From Candidatus Nanosynbacter sp. TM7-076 (GTDB taxonomy: Bacteria; Patescibacteriota; Saccharimonadia; Saccharimonadales; Saccharimonadaceae), in NCBI RefSeq assembly GCF_022828325.1, contig NZ_JAJQJS010000002.1, positions 248,001 to 312,000 on the forward strand: 64,000 nt of DNA, written 5' to 3'. Below, piece after piece: positions 18,790-26,685 of this stretch (position 1 is its first letter; each line of letters starts with the position of its first letter). The notes beneath the pieces are model-generated. The model worked only from the letters and a program-made list of their open reading frames with translations, was not told where the DNA came from and made no database searches. The position numbers and the translations under genes are program-made.

Positions 18790-20226
18790 ATGCGCATTCA
18801 GAGAAAAAAAGCAAAACCAAAATCGAAAAAACTATTTATTATCATACCGTTTTTGATTTTGCTATTTTCGGCAGGACTATTTGGGATATATTTCTTCAAT
18901 CAATCACACTCGCGACAAACGACTGCGCCCTCTGACGAAAAGTATTATTTTGCCGATTCGAAATATTCTAGCATTCGTTCAAAGTTCGTCACCAGAGATA
19001 ACAAACGGGAAAAAGTTTCAATTGAATATCCGATCACGGAAAATGAAAAGATAAATCGCCTGATTAGCGAGTCGATTGATAAAATTGATCGTGATTTTCA
19101 AAATACGGTTTTACTGGCGACAGTTTTTGATAAGCCAATGACCGAAACAATTAGCTATCAAGTCACGCACAACACTTCAGAAGCGTTGTCAGTTGTCGTC
19201 AATATTAAGCAGGATATGAACGGCGCGCATCCAGCATCAATGACGCAATTTTGGACTTTCGACAAAAAATCTGGCGAAGTTGTCAGCTTGGCTGATTTTA
19301 CAGAACAGTCCGATGAAGCCGCCGAAGCAATCATATCCGCTGCCAAAAATAGTATTTCTCAGACCATCAAACAGCGCCAGCAACCAGAAATTGATCTAAA
19401 CGAAATCATAAATAAAGAAGCTTTGTCCAATTTCATCATCACCAACGACGGCAATGCGTTGGCTTGGCCGCTCGGTCAGGCGTCGCTACTGCCATCATCT
19501 TACGGCGAATTGACAATTACCGTGCCAATTTCCTCCGTCTCTAAATATCTGCAAAACCCAACAGCGAGAAAATTCGCCAACATCCCCAAACCTGCAGAAA
19601 AACCAAAACCAGCGCCCGCAGTTCCAATACCTACCGTCGCAAATAAAACAATTGCCTTAACTTTTGACGACGGACCTGGACCATACACCGAAAAACTGTT
19701 GGATATATTGGATAAGTACGACGCCAAGGCGACATTTTTCCTAATCGGCAGCAAAGTTTCAGCACGCGCCAATACGTTACGTCGTATGCAGTCGCGCGGA
19801 CATCAATTAGGCAATCACTCTTGGTCGCATCCAGAGTTAAATAAGGTTTCAGCGGAGCAACTAGCTAGCGAAATTGACCAGACAAATAACGCTATAAAAC
19901 AAGCCGTCGGCACCAAACCCAACATCATACGTCCGCCATACGGCGCGTTTAATCGGGCAGTTTTGGAGCAATTCCGTCAGCGCGGAATGTCGACAGTTGT
20001 TTGGTCTGTCGATACGCGCGACTGGGCTGATCGTAATAGCGAAATCGTCTGCTCAAGGGCTGTCGCTGGCGCTCGCAACGGAGCTGTGATTTTAATGCAC
20101 GATATTCATCAGACATCCGTGAATGCCGTTCCTTGTATTCTTGACTCACTCAAACAACAAGGATATTCATTCGTAACGGTACAAAATTTAATCGGCGATA
20201 TGACACCGGGCGCCGTTTATCCGTAA
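18790..20226 (+). CDS. Membrane-anchored polysaccharide deacetylase (PdaC-like)
   Basis: A 478-residue protein. It has a basic N-terminus and one helix (about residues 15-37), then a DUF4163/RsiV-like domain (about 60-255), a Pro/Lys linker, and a NodB deacetylase domain (about 285-470). Catalytic residues are visible: TFDDGPG (Asp293, Asp294), GNHSWSHPE (His343, His347 as metal ligands), IRPPYG, and VDTRDW with LMHD near the end. The domain order matches Bacillus PdaC, which deacetylates peptidoglycan MurNAc. The substrate here, peptidoglycan or another N-acetylated polymer, is inferred. Confidence 0.92.
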   Translation: MRIQRKKAKPKSKKLFIIIPFLILLFSAGLFGIYFFNQSHSRQTTAPSDEKYYFADSKYSSIRSKFVTRDNKREKVSIEYPITENEKINRLISESIDKIDRDFQNTVLLATVFDKPMTETISYQVTHNTSEALSVVVNIKQDMNGAHPASMTQFWTFDKKSGEVVSLADFTEQSDEAAEAIISAAKNSISQTIKQRQQPEIDLNEIINKEALSNFIITNDGNALAWPLGQASLLPSSYGELTITVPISSVSKYLQNPTARKFANIPKPAEKPKPAPAVPIPTVANKTIALTFDDGPGPYTEKLLDILDKYDAKATFFLIGSKVSARANTLRRMQSRGHQLGNHSWSHPELNKVSAEQLASEIDQTNNAIKQAVGTKPNIIRPPYGAFNRAVLEQFRQRGMSTVVWSVDTRDWADRNSEIVCSRAVAGARNGAVILMHDIHQTSVNAVPCILDSLKQQGYSFVTVQNLIGDMTPGAVYP

Positions 20227-20228
20227 AC

Positions 20229-20450
20229 TTAATCAATCTCAAATATCTTATATTTTGAAGTTGCACCGCGCACTAATTTGACTTTGGACGATGCGACCTT
20301 AAAATGTTTTGCCAATAATTTAATAGCCGCCGCGTTGGCTCGACCTTCAATTGCTGGAGCTTTGACATAAACCGTCAATGTGTCGTCATCATTTTTCACA
20401 ACTTCCTCACGATGGCGAGAGTTTGGTTTAATATGTACGGAGATTTTCAT
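20229..20450 (-). CDS. DUF167/YggU family protein
   Basis: A 73-residue protein matching the small YggU/DUF167 family: VHIKPNSR near the start, VYVKAPAIEGRANAAAIKLLAKHF in the middle, and VKLVRGATSKYKIFEI at the end. Family function is unestablished. It is convergent with the deacetylase gene, with only two bases between them. Confidence 0.88.
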   Translation of the reverse strand: MKISVHIKPNSRHREEVVKNDDDTLTVYVKAPAIEGRANAAAIKLLAKHFKVASSKVKLVRGATSKYKIFEID

Positions 20451-20469
20451 GATTCAATAATCATTACCC

Positions 20470-21072
20470 TTAAAACGACATCGCCTCCAACTCCCGCGGC
20501 AAAATCTCCTGCACTTCTACCGAACCTGCTACCAAATGATAGCCGTGCAACTTTGACGGCAAATCACGCTCGACAGAACGCCAATTAACTGGGCGATTTT
20601 CATCAAAATAATCGAGCAGTTCTGCGTTCAAAAAATGGTTGCGTGGCAGATCCACCGAACCATCCTGATTGACGACCAGCGCTATCGACAGGCCAGCCGT
20701 CACACCACCTTCATTTTTAGCATACGCCGCCGTTACCAGATGAACCAGCGGCTCAAATTTCAGCACCGACTGGTCGCTCGCCTCCACCTGCGCCTGGCCG
20801 CGACGCGCTAACTGCTGATTGATTTTTGTTGTCAATTCGTCAACACTTGGCTTACCGTCGCCCGCTCGGCAATAGTCGCAACCATCTGCCGCCTCGACAT
20901 ATTCCAGCAGCAGATCCATATCGACGTCAGTGTCGTTAACACCATGCTGTGACAATTGCTCCACCATTTCATGCAGCGCGCCCAGCAAACTATAATCATT
21001 AGCATTTCTGGCAGCATCACCGATACGGATGATGGCGCGAGCGATAGTGATGGTTTTGTTTGTTTTGTTCAT
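20470..21072 (-). CDS. Hypothetical protein downstream of the type III restriction island
   Basis: A 200-residue soluble protein that I do not recognise. The N-terminal half is helical, with a Cys pair in ADGCDYCRAGDG (about residues 73-84), and the C-terminal half looks mixed. It has its own AAGGAG before the ATG and begins 91 bases after the res stop on the same strand. It may be the last gene of the defence operon or an unrelated neighbour. Confidence 0.55.
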   Translation of the reverse strand: MNKTNKTITIARAIIRIGDAARNANDYSLLGALHEMVEQLSQHGVNDTDVDMDLLLEYVEAADGCDYCRAGDGKPSVDELTTKINQQLARRGQAQVEASDQSVLKFEPLVHLVTAAYAKNEGGVTAGLSIALVVNQDGSVDLPRNHFLNAELLDYFDENRPVNWRSVERDLPSKLHGYHLVAGSVEVQEILPRELEAMSF

Positions 21073-21162
21073 ACATTCTCCTTAGCATCTTTACTCCGCT
21101 CCAAAAGCATTTGTAAGCACCCAGTAGCCAACAACGGGCGAACATAATAATTTGCGTGTGTA

Positions 21163-23919
21163 TCAGGTGTCACAATTACCATCTCCGACCATAGTCAACG
21201 CCTGCCGCAAACTCCGCACCGGCGCCGCATATGGTATATTAATTTCTGCAAAATGCTGGCGGGCTGCAGTAATTTTAGCTCGTTCATTAGCACTCAAGTG
21301 ATTATCATTAATATCATCTGAGCCTTTCGTCTCGGCAACAAAGTAAATCCGCTCATCGCCGTCAAACGCTACTGCCCAATCTGGATTATACTTACCAACC
21401 GGTGTATCAATCTTGAACCAACTTGGTAGCTTAATATAAAACTTAACGTCGGTATTGTCCTCCAGCGACTGCATGAATTCACGCTCAACTTCCGAATCAA
21501 CCGCCACATAATCGTAGATGGTTTTTGCCAGGTCGGTCACTGCAACTGCCCCACTCTTCATCGCTGCATCATACAGGTATGTCTGTAATTCACTATTCTC
21601 AAACAACGTCATGTCATAATGCTCACCCGTTCTGTGATATTTAACACCGTCAACTGCTAAGCGCCGCTTCACACGATTAATCGCCCGAGCCGTCTCATCA
21701 ATAACCTGCTGTGGATTAATAGCAATCTGCTCAAACATCCCCGCCTGATCAAGCACATCAAATATCACCCGGCGGGTCATTTGTGTCTGACGCTGAATAT
21801 CCGCTAATAAATTCGGTATCTTAACTTCAGTTTGGCGTGCCGCATAGGCGTTAAAGCCGGTCTCGCGCACCATAAAACCGCTGTCATTATTCATCGAGTC
21901 AATCAGTGTTTTAGCATCAGCAATGTGCGGTTTGCTAATAGTGATCTGTGCTAATTCATTAGCCGACTCCGCTGCTAACTTCTCTGTATCAATTGCCACC
22001 CGGTAGGTCGTTTTATGTTTAATTTTATCCCATAATTCCTTGAAAGCCGGATCAAGCGCCCGTGATTTCTGAAAGCTGACGACTTGCCGATTATCACGAT
22101 TCTTGATTCGCCCACCAAAGTGAATGCCCGTTTCTTCCTCAATTTCCGTCTGGAGCTTGCGGCTAAACTCTGCATAGCTTTCGTTAGCTACTACCGTTAG
22201 CACGTTGACGTTATCATCATACACTCGTTGTCCATCAATATTGACCGGCAGACGCAACCCTCGCCCAATCTCTTGGCGCTTTTTCATTTGACTCGACGTC
22301 TCATTAAGCGTACAAATCTGAAATACATTAGGATTATCCCAGCCCTCACGCAGTGCCGAGTGGCTAAAGATAAATCGTAGCGGCTCGCCGGTATCCAGTA
22401 GTCTTTCCTTATCCTTCATAATCAAGTTATACGCCGTATCATCATCCTTGGTACGGCCACCCTCGCCCTTGGTGTCACGAGAGTCTTTCCACTGGCCACT
22501 CTTGTCCGCCGCAAAGTAGCCATCGTGCACCTCACTCGCCAACAAACCATCCATCGCACCGGCATATTTTGGTTTAGATGCCACCTTAGCGTAGGCTTCT
22601 TCAAACCACTTGGCGAATTTGCCTTTCTGGGTACCATTCGCCGTATATTCGCGATAATTCATGACTTTATCAATAAAGAATAGGCTGAGTACCTTCACGC
22701 CGCTGCCTAGCCGGCGCTGTTTATCAAAATGATCATCAATCGTCAGTTCAATCTGCCGCTTGATAATATCATCATGCAATCTTTCATCGCGCTGACCAAC
22801 GTAAACTACCTTACCATTACTAAACTCCACGCAATTATCACCGTGATTGATTGACTCGATATAGTAGCCAGCGTAGACCGAACGTCCCGTCTTTGCCTCC
22901 AAATCGTCGCCCGGAAACACCTTGATGATCTTGCGCTGCAAGCCATACTCGTCACTCGCATCTACTTCAATTTTAGCAAACGAACGAGTCTTCGACTGGC
23001 GCTCTAGCGACAATACATTGATATACGCATCATTATAATTATCCTCACTCTGGACACTATGCACCTCGATCTTCTTGACTAGGCCTTTATCGTAGGCATC
23101 GACTGGAGTCAGCCGATAAAGCAAATTGTATAAGTGCTTGTGCGTGGCACTATAGCGCAACGTACACAGTGGATTAAGACTATCAATAGCATTCCGCCGT
23201 ATGTCCGTCTCCATATTCTGCGGCTCGTCGAGAATAACTACCGGGTGAGTAGCCTTGATGAAATCGAGCGGCCGGCCATAGTCACTCTGCCGATTCATCA
23301 CATTCTGTGCCTTGGCAAAGCTATCAATAGTAATCACCATGATTTGCAAGGTATCATTCGTGGCAAACTCACGAGCCTGACCTGTTTTCTTGCTGTCCCA
23401 GACGTAGTAGTCCATCTCCGGCTTGCTGTAAAGATCAGCAAAGTGCTCCCTGGTGATCGCCAAATTCTTCAGCACACCTTCACGAATCGCCACGCTCGGC
23501 ACCACGATAATAAACTTCTTCCAGCCGTAGTGCTGATGCAGCTCATGAATCGTCCGCAAGTATACATACGTTTTTCCGGTACCGGTCTCCATCTCGATGG
23601 AGAAGTTCATACCATACTTCAGAGATTTTTCGCCGATTTCTAGCGGAAAAATCATCGGAATACTAAAGCTGCCTTCTTTAGTCTCGCTTTTCTCGATACC
23701 ATTTTTCTCTTGAATTTTATGCGTATTCTTAATTATCTGTGCCATATCCAGCACCAAGCTATTTCCCCTGGCGATCGTCGCCTCCAAGCTTAACTGCCCA
23801 TCCTGATCCATATGGCGAGTCGCACCGTCAATGTCTTTTGGCTGGCCAGTAAATATATCCACCACCGCGTTGATGGCGTCGATTTGGTACTGTTGGTTGG
23901 GGTCAAATTTTAGTTTCAT
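21163..23919 (-). CDS. res: Type III restriction endonuclease subunit Res
   Basis: About 918 residues, normal for type III Res. Superfamily 2 helicase motifs are present: MEMETGTGKTYVYLRT (motif I, about residue 84), VPSVAIREG, VVILDEPQNM (DEPQ motif II), SATHKH (motif III), and FIFSHSALREGWDNPNVFQI with RQEIGRGLRL (motifs V-VI). The C-terminus has a PD-(D/E)XK nuclease: NPDWAVAF then YFVAETKG. With Mod it translocates on and cleaves unmethylated DNA. An in-frame TTG at 23931 overlaps the stop of the HEPN gene; the ATG at 23919 is preferred. It is separated from mod by four genes, which is unusual. Confidence 0.95.
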   Translation of the reverse strand: MKLKFDPNQQYQIDAINAVVDIFTGQPKDIDGATRHMDQDGQLSLEATIARGNSLVLDMAQIIKNTHKIQEKNGIEKSETKEGSFSIPMIFPLEIGEKSLKYGMNFSIEMETGTGKTYVYLRTIHELHQHYGWKKFIIVVPSVAIREGVLKNLAITREHFADLYSKPEMDYYVWDSKKTGQAREFATNDTLQIMVITIDSFAKAQNVMNRQSDYGRPLDFIKATHPVVILDEPQNMETDIRRNAIDSLNPLCTLRYSATHKHLYNLLYRLTPVDAYDKGLVKKIEVHSVQSEDNYNDAYINVLSLERQSKTRSFAKIEVDASDEYGLQRKIIKVFPGDDLEAKTGRSVYAGYYIESINHGDNCVEFSNGKVVYVGQRDERLHDDIIKRQIELTIDDHFDKQRRLGSGVKVLSLFFIDKVMNYREYTANGTQKGKFAKWFEEAYAKVASKPKYAGAMDGLLASEVHDGYFAADKSGQWKDSRDTKGEGGRTKDDDTAYNLIMKDKERLLDTGEPLRFIFSHSALREGWDNPNVFQICTLNETSSQMKKRQEIGRGLRLPVNIDGQRVYDDNVNVLTVVANESYAEFSRKLQTEIEEETGIHFGGRIKNRDNRQVVSFQKSRALDPAFKELWDKIKHKTTYRVAIDTEKLAAESANELAQITISKPHIADAKTLIDSMNNDSGFMVRETGFNAYAARQTEVKIPNLLADIQRQTQMTRRVIFDVLDQAGMFEQIAINPQQVIDETARAINRVKRRLAVDGVKYHRTGEHYDMTLFENSELQTYLYDAAMKSGAVAVTDLAKTIYDYVAVDSEVEREFMQSLEDNTDVKFYIKLPSWFKIDTPVGKYNPDWAVAFDGDERIYFVAETKGSDDINDNHLSANERAKITAARQHFAEINIPYAAPVRSLRQALTMVGDGNCDT

Positions 23920-23927
23920 AAATCCAA

Positions 23928-24713
23928 TCAAGCACCCTTCCTGCTACCCTTTAAAAATCCGTCATTATCTATCTCCGCGGCGGCTTTTCCTCTTGTTAAC
24001 ATATCCAGCAGACTTAGAAATGCTTGCTTCATATCGATCCAGTCAGATGATTTGATCTCTACAGTATCACCTGCTTTGTAGTTCTTTATATTTGCGTCCA
24101 AAACCCCAGTACTATTAATAAACCTTTTATCGACCACACCACCCTTATGTACCAGTAAGTGTCTTATCTCAAGATAAAAGCATAGCTTCTTCTGAAGATC
24201 GCTTTCTAATTTAATTTCTTTATTAAAATAATTTTTAAAATTACTCAGTATAGATTTTAGGTCCTGAAAGTTAGGTTTGTCACGCTCAAGTATTAAACTT
24301 CCCAATTTATTGTCAAAATTAAGCTCGTTATCAATAATATCTCTTATCGTTACTTTTATTTCATTTAGTTTCTTATTTTCTATATTGATGTCTGTTTTAT
24401 CATTAAAACTATCCACAAAATAATCCTTCAGAATTGCCTCTAAAGATGATACAGCCAAAACACACATTTGAGAATATATTACGCTAAATTGCTCCTTCAT
24501 AGACTCTTCTTTTATATTTTTGAGGGACTTAATGCCATTCTGGATTATGTTTTTGTCCTCATGCACAAGATTCGAGCTATCATCTAATACTGTTTTAAGG
24601 CACTGAATCGCTTGATCTCGCATTACCATAGGTGTCGATTCGAGCTTCTCTATTTTTTCAAACCTAGAGCTTAGTTTTGTTACATATTCATTATTTTCAC
24701 TACTGCTCATCAT
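23928..24713 (-). CDS. HEPN-domain protein inside the type III restriction operon
   Basis: A 261-residue, largely helical, charged protein. Near residue 190 the sequence LEIRHLLVHKGGVVD contains the R-x4-H motif (RHLLVH) that forms the catalytic site of HEPN ribonucleases, in a context like the RiboL-PSP/MAE_28990 HEPN group. HEPN proteins of defence islands cleave RNA or act as toxins, so an RNase effector activated on infection is a reasonable inference. GGAGG precedes the start, and the gene overlaps both the 57-residue ORF upstream and res downstream. It is more AT-rich than mod and res. Confidence 0.7.
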   Translation of the reverse strand: MMSSSENNEYVTKLSSRFEKIEKLESTPMVMRDQAIQCLKTVLDDSSNLVHEDKNIIQNGIKSLKNIKEESMKEQFSVIYSQMCVLAVSSLEAILKDYFVDSFNDKTDINIENKKLNEIKVTIRDIIDNELNFDNKLGSLILERDKPNFQDLKSILSNFKNYFNKEIKLESDLQKKLCFYLEIRHLLVHKGGVVDKRFINSTGVLDANIKNYKAGDTVEIKSSDWIDMKQAFLSLLDMLTRGKAAAEIDNDGFLKGSRKGA

Positions 24714-24883
24714 ATCGCCTCCACAAAATCCGGAAATCCCGGATTTTCTATATAGTTATTCGGAATTTCCGAATAAGTGGTTATTTCGTCAGTTGTCTGG
24801 TTTTTCCGGATAACTAAAATCTTATCAAGCTTTTCTCTATCAGATAAGTCATTAGAAATTTTGCAGATAAAAAAATTAATCAC
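24710..24883 (-). CDS. Small ORF of 57 residues between the CD-NTase-like and HEPN genes
   Basis: A GTG-started frame fills the apparent gap exactly. The GTG (24881-24883) overlaps the CD-NTase stop, with GAGGTGG just upstream as a possible Shine-Dalgarno. The TGA (24710-24712) overlaps the HEPN start codon. The product is polar, starting MINFFICKISNDLSDREKL and ending NPGFPDFVEAI. I do not recognise it. The tight overlaps on both sides and normal residue composition argue for a real gene rather than spacer; a remnant of a larger gene is the alternative. Two perfect inverted repeats (24725-24747 and 24756-24776) lie within it. Confidence 0.55.
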   Translation of the reverse strand: MINFFICKISNDLSDREKLDKILVIRKNQTTDEITTYSEIPNNYIENPGFPDFVEAI

Positions 24884-26192
24884 CTATAACCACCTCGCAT
24901 CGAGCACGCCTAACACATTCGCCACTGCCATTTACACCAAAGCACTCAACATAATGCTCGCCTGTATATTCTGTATGCTCGGGATTATTATGCGTTCGCC
25001 CTTTCGTTATCTCCCCACGGCGTTTATCCACGCTAAGTTTCTTTGAGTTCTGTACTTTCCAATAATAATCTAAGTCTGCTTCAAATCCGTCTATTATCTT
25101 AAAATAAAGCTCTTTTTGCTTGGGTATACCCTTCCTCATTCTCGCACGCCTTTGTCTGCGATTCTCAAATTTGTCTTGCTGGTCATAACTAATATCAAAT
25201 TGATGCGATAAGTCAATCACTGATAAATACCCGAAATCAAAGATAAAATTCTCGCTGGGATCGCGGTTATATTCTTGTGCCTTAAATATATATTCTGCTT
25301 CATAATCATCTATTGATTCTAGCCGCACCAAAACCATATCTCTTGTTTTCTTAACGATACTCTTTTGTCTGTCTGTGATAGTTTTTAAGTAATCATCAAT
25401 ATATTTACCACGCTGAGCTCTATCCTCTATACAATCTGGATGATCAACTATATTTGATATCTCCGTAAAGAAATAGAACAGAGCACCTATCAAATCTTCC
25501 TCGGAGTTATTCTGAAACCACCGAGTGATAACCTGTTCAAGATGAAAAGATTTCAACTTCAGGTTGTTATCAATATCACGCAATGTTTGTTTCCAGTATT
25601 TTACTATTTTTACAGCCTTACGAAAGTCATCATTAGATCCCACTTCTTGAGCTTGTTTTATATATCCTCTAGGGTCAGACGATATCCAAGAACTTTTATC
25701 AGTGGGGCTCCAATAAGTATTCTTCCTCTCTTTATGATCTTTAACCTTTATAACTTCTGGGACTTTATACATATAGTCACCATACTCGTTCTTGTTCCAT
25801 TCGTAGCATGGTACTATATCTACTGAAAATTCAGCTTCTCCTTTAAGCTCAATCACGACAGAGTGATTTTGCACGCCTACATCATATGAATAGCCATTGG
25901 GACAATAATCATCGTAATTAGACTTTATTAGTTCTTTTACTTCACTTAACGCACGTTCTGGATCTTGTAAATCGTTATCAGACCATTCTCCAATTACATA
26001 CAAAATATCCAAATCATGTATAGGAGTTATTGCGGTATATCTTGGATATGATCCGATTTGAATACAGTCATTTTTCCCCAGTATCTCTTGCAGAGACGAA
26101 TATATCCTAGATATCACCCCCCTCTCGCGTTCCGTGGGAGAAAGAGATCTGGCAAACTCTCTTAGTTTATTATTTACTTCGCTTCTTATCAT
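24876..26192 (-). CDS. CD-NTase-like (SMODS) nucleotidyltransferase with AGS-C-like sensor end
   Basis: A 438-residue protein. IGSYPRYTAITPIHDLDILYV (about residues 41-61) is the polymerase-beta core GS...D-x-D with both metal Asp. The third Asp lies in EFSVDIVPCYEW (about residue 125). A helical region follows. The end (about residues 375-435) has an NxxxRGEI..G motif, a HTEYTGEHYVECF segment and a final strand block, as in the AGS-C sensor domain that accompanies SMODS synthases. Such enzymes make cyclic or linear oligonucleotide signals on phage infection (CBASS). The adjacent membrane and HEPN proteins are candidate effectors. It overlaps the membrane-protein gene by 23 bases. Confidence 0.8.
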   Translation of the reverse strand: MIRSEVNNKLREFARSLSPTERERGVISRIYSSLQEILGKNDCIQIGSYPRYTAITPIHDLDILYVIGEWSDNDLQDPERALSEVKELIKSNYDDYCPNGYSYDVGVQNHSVVIELKGEAEFSVDIVPCYEWNKNEYGDYMYKVPEVIKVKDHKERKNTYWSPTDKSSWISSDPRGYIKQAQEVGSNDDFRKAVKIVKYWKQTLRDIDNNLKLKSFHLEQVITRWFQNNSEEDLIGALFYFFTEISNIVDHPDCIEDRAQRGKYIDDYLKTITDRQKSIVKKTRDMVLVRLESIDDYEAEYIFKAQEYNRDPSENFIFDFGYLSVIDLSHQFDISYDQQDKFENRRQRRARMRKGIPKQKELYFKIIDGFEADLDYYWKVQNSKKLSVDKRRGEITKGRTHNNPEHTEYTGEHYVECFGVNGSGECVRRARCEVVIGD

Positions 26193-26685
26193 AACTCGTA
26201 CTCATTAAGGTTACTAAAATATCGTTTACTAAACGGCCTCTCATATTTACTAGTACCGTAAATGGTTCTTTATTTATCATTTCTACAACATCAACAGGCA
26301 TTCTCTTATTATTAGCAGGGGAATAGACGATAAGTCCAGCTCCTTTTTGCTTATTTCTTAGTACGTCGTTTATACATTCTGGGAGTTCCCAATAATCATA
26401 TAGTATTAAGTCATTATCTTTTATGTCAGCCAGGCTATTGTCATTTGCTACGGTGACATTCTTCTCACGAAAAACTCCAGAATCTACTAAGTCTTTCTTT
26501 AAAGTCTGCCCGCCATCATTAGTCGAAACGATCAAAATTTTTCTATACCATCTTCCCAGTCCTAGCCTCTTCATCACTAAGAACACGCCAAGAAACCAAC
26601 CAAGAAACAATGCTATACCACCAAAAATCATCGCGGTTGTAGTTATCATTCCCACTATCTCAAAGAAAAGTCTTACAATTTCCAT
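26170..26685 (-). CDS. Membrane protein with cytosolic Rossmann-like domain, candidate effector
   Basis: About 171 residues. The N-terminus (about 5-40) is strongly hydrophobic, enough for one or two helices. It is followed by a soluble domain with alternating strands and helices (KILIVST, VTVANDN, DLILYDYW, GLIVYSP, FTVLVN), a Rossmann/TIR/receiver-like layout. I do not recognise the family. A short membrane segment plus a ligand-binding-type domain next to a CD-NTase is the organisation of CBASS effectors that perturb the membrane. The start ATG at 26685 shares one base with the mod stop (TGATG) and has GGAGG seven bases upstream. Confidence 0.6.
   Translation of the reverse strand: MEIVRLFFEIVGMITTTAMIFGGIALFLGWFLGVFLVMKRLGLGRWYRKILIVSTNDGGQTLKKDLVDSGVFREKNVTVANDNSLADIKDNDLILYDYWELPECINDVLRNKQKGAGLIVYSPANNKRMPVDVVEMINKEPFTVLVNMRGRLVNDILVTLMSTSYDKKRSK

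Noticed and set aside
24725..24776. Two perfect inverted repeats (9-bp stem at 24725-24747, 10-bp arms at 24756-24776) plus a half-site at 24804-24813 as operators or a terminator
   Set aside because: They fall inside an open, tightly coupled 57-residue ORF, and no promoter with clear spacing was found around them. They could still act in RNA, but I cannot support it.
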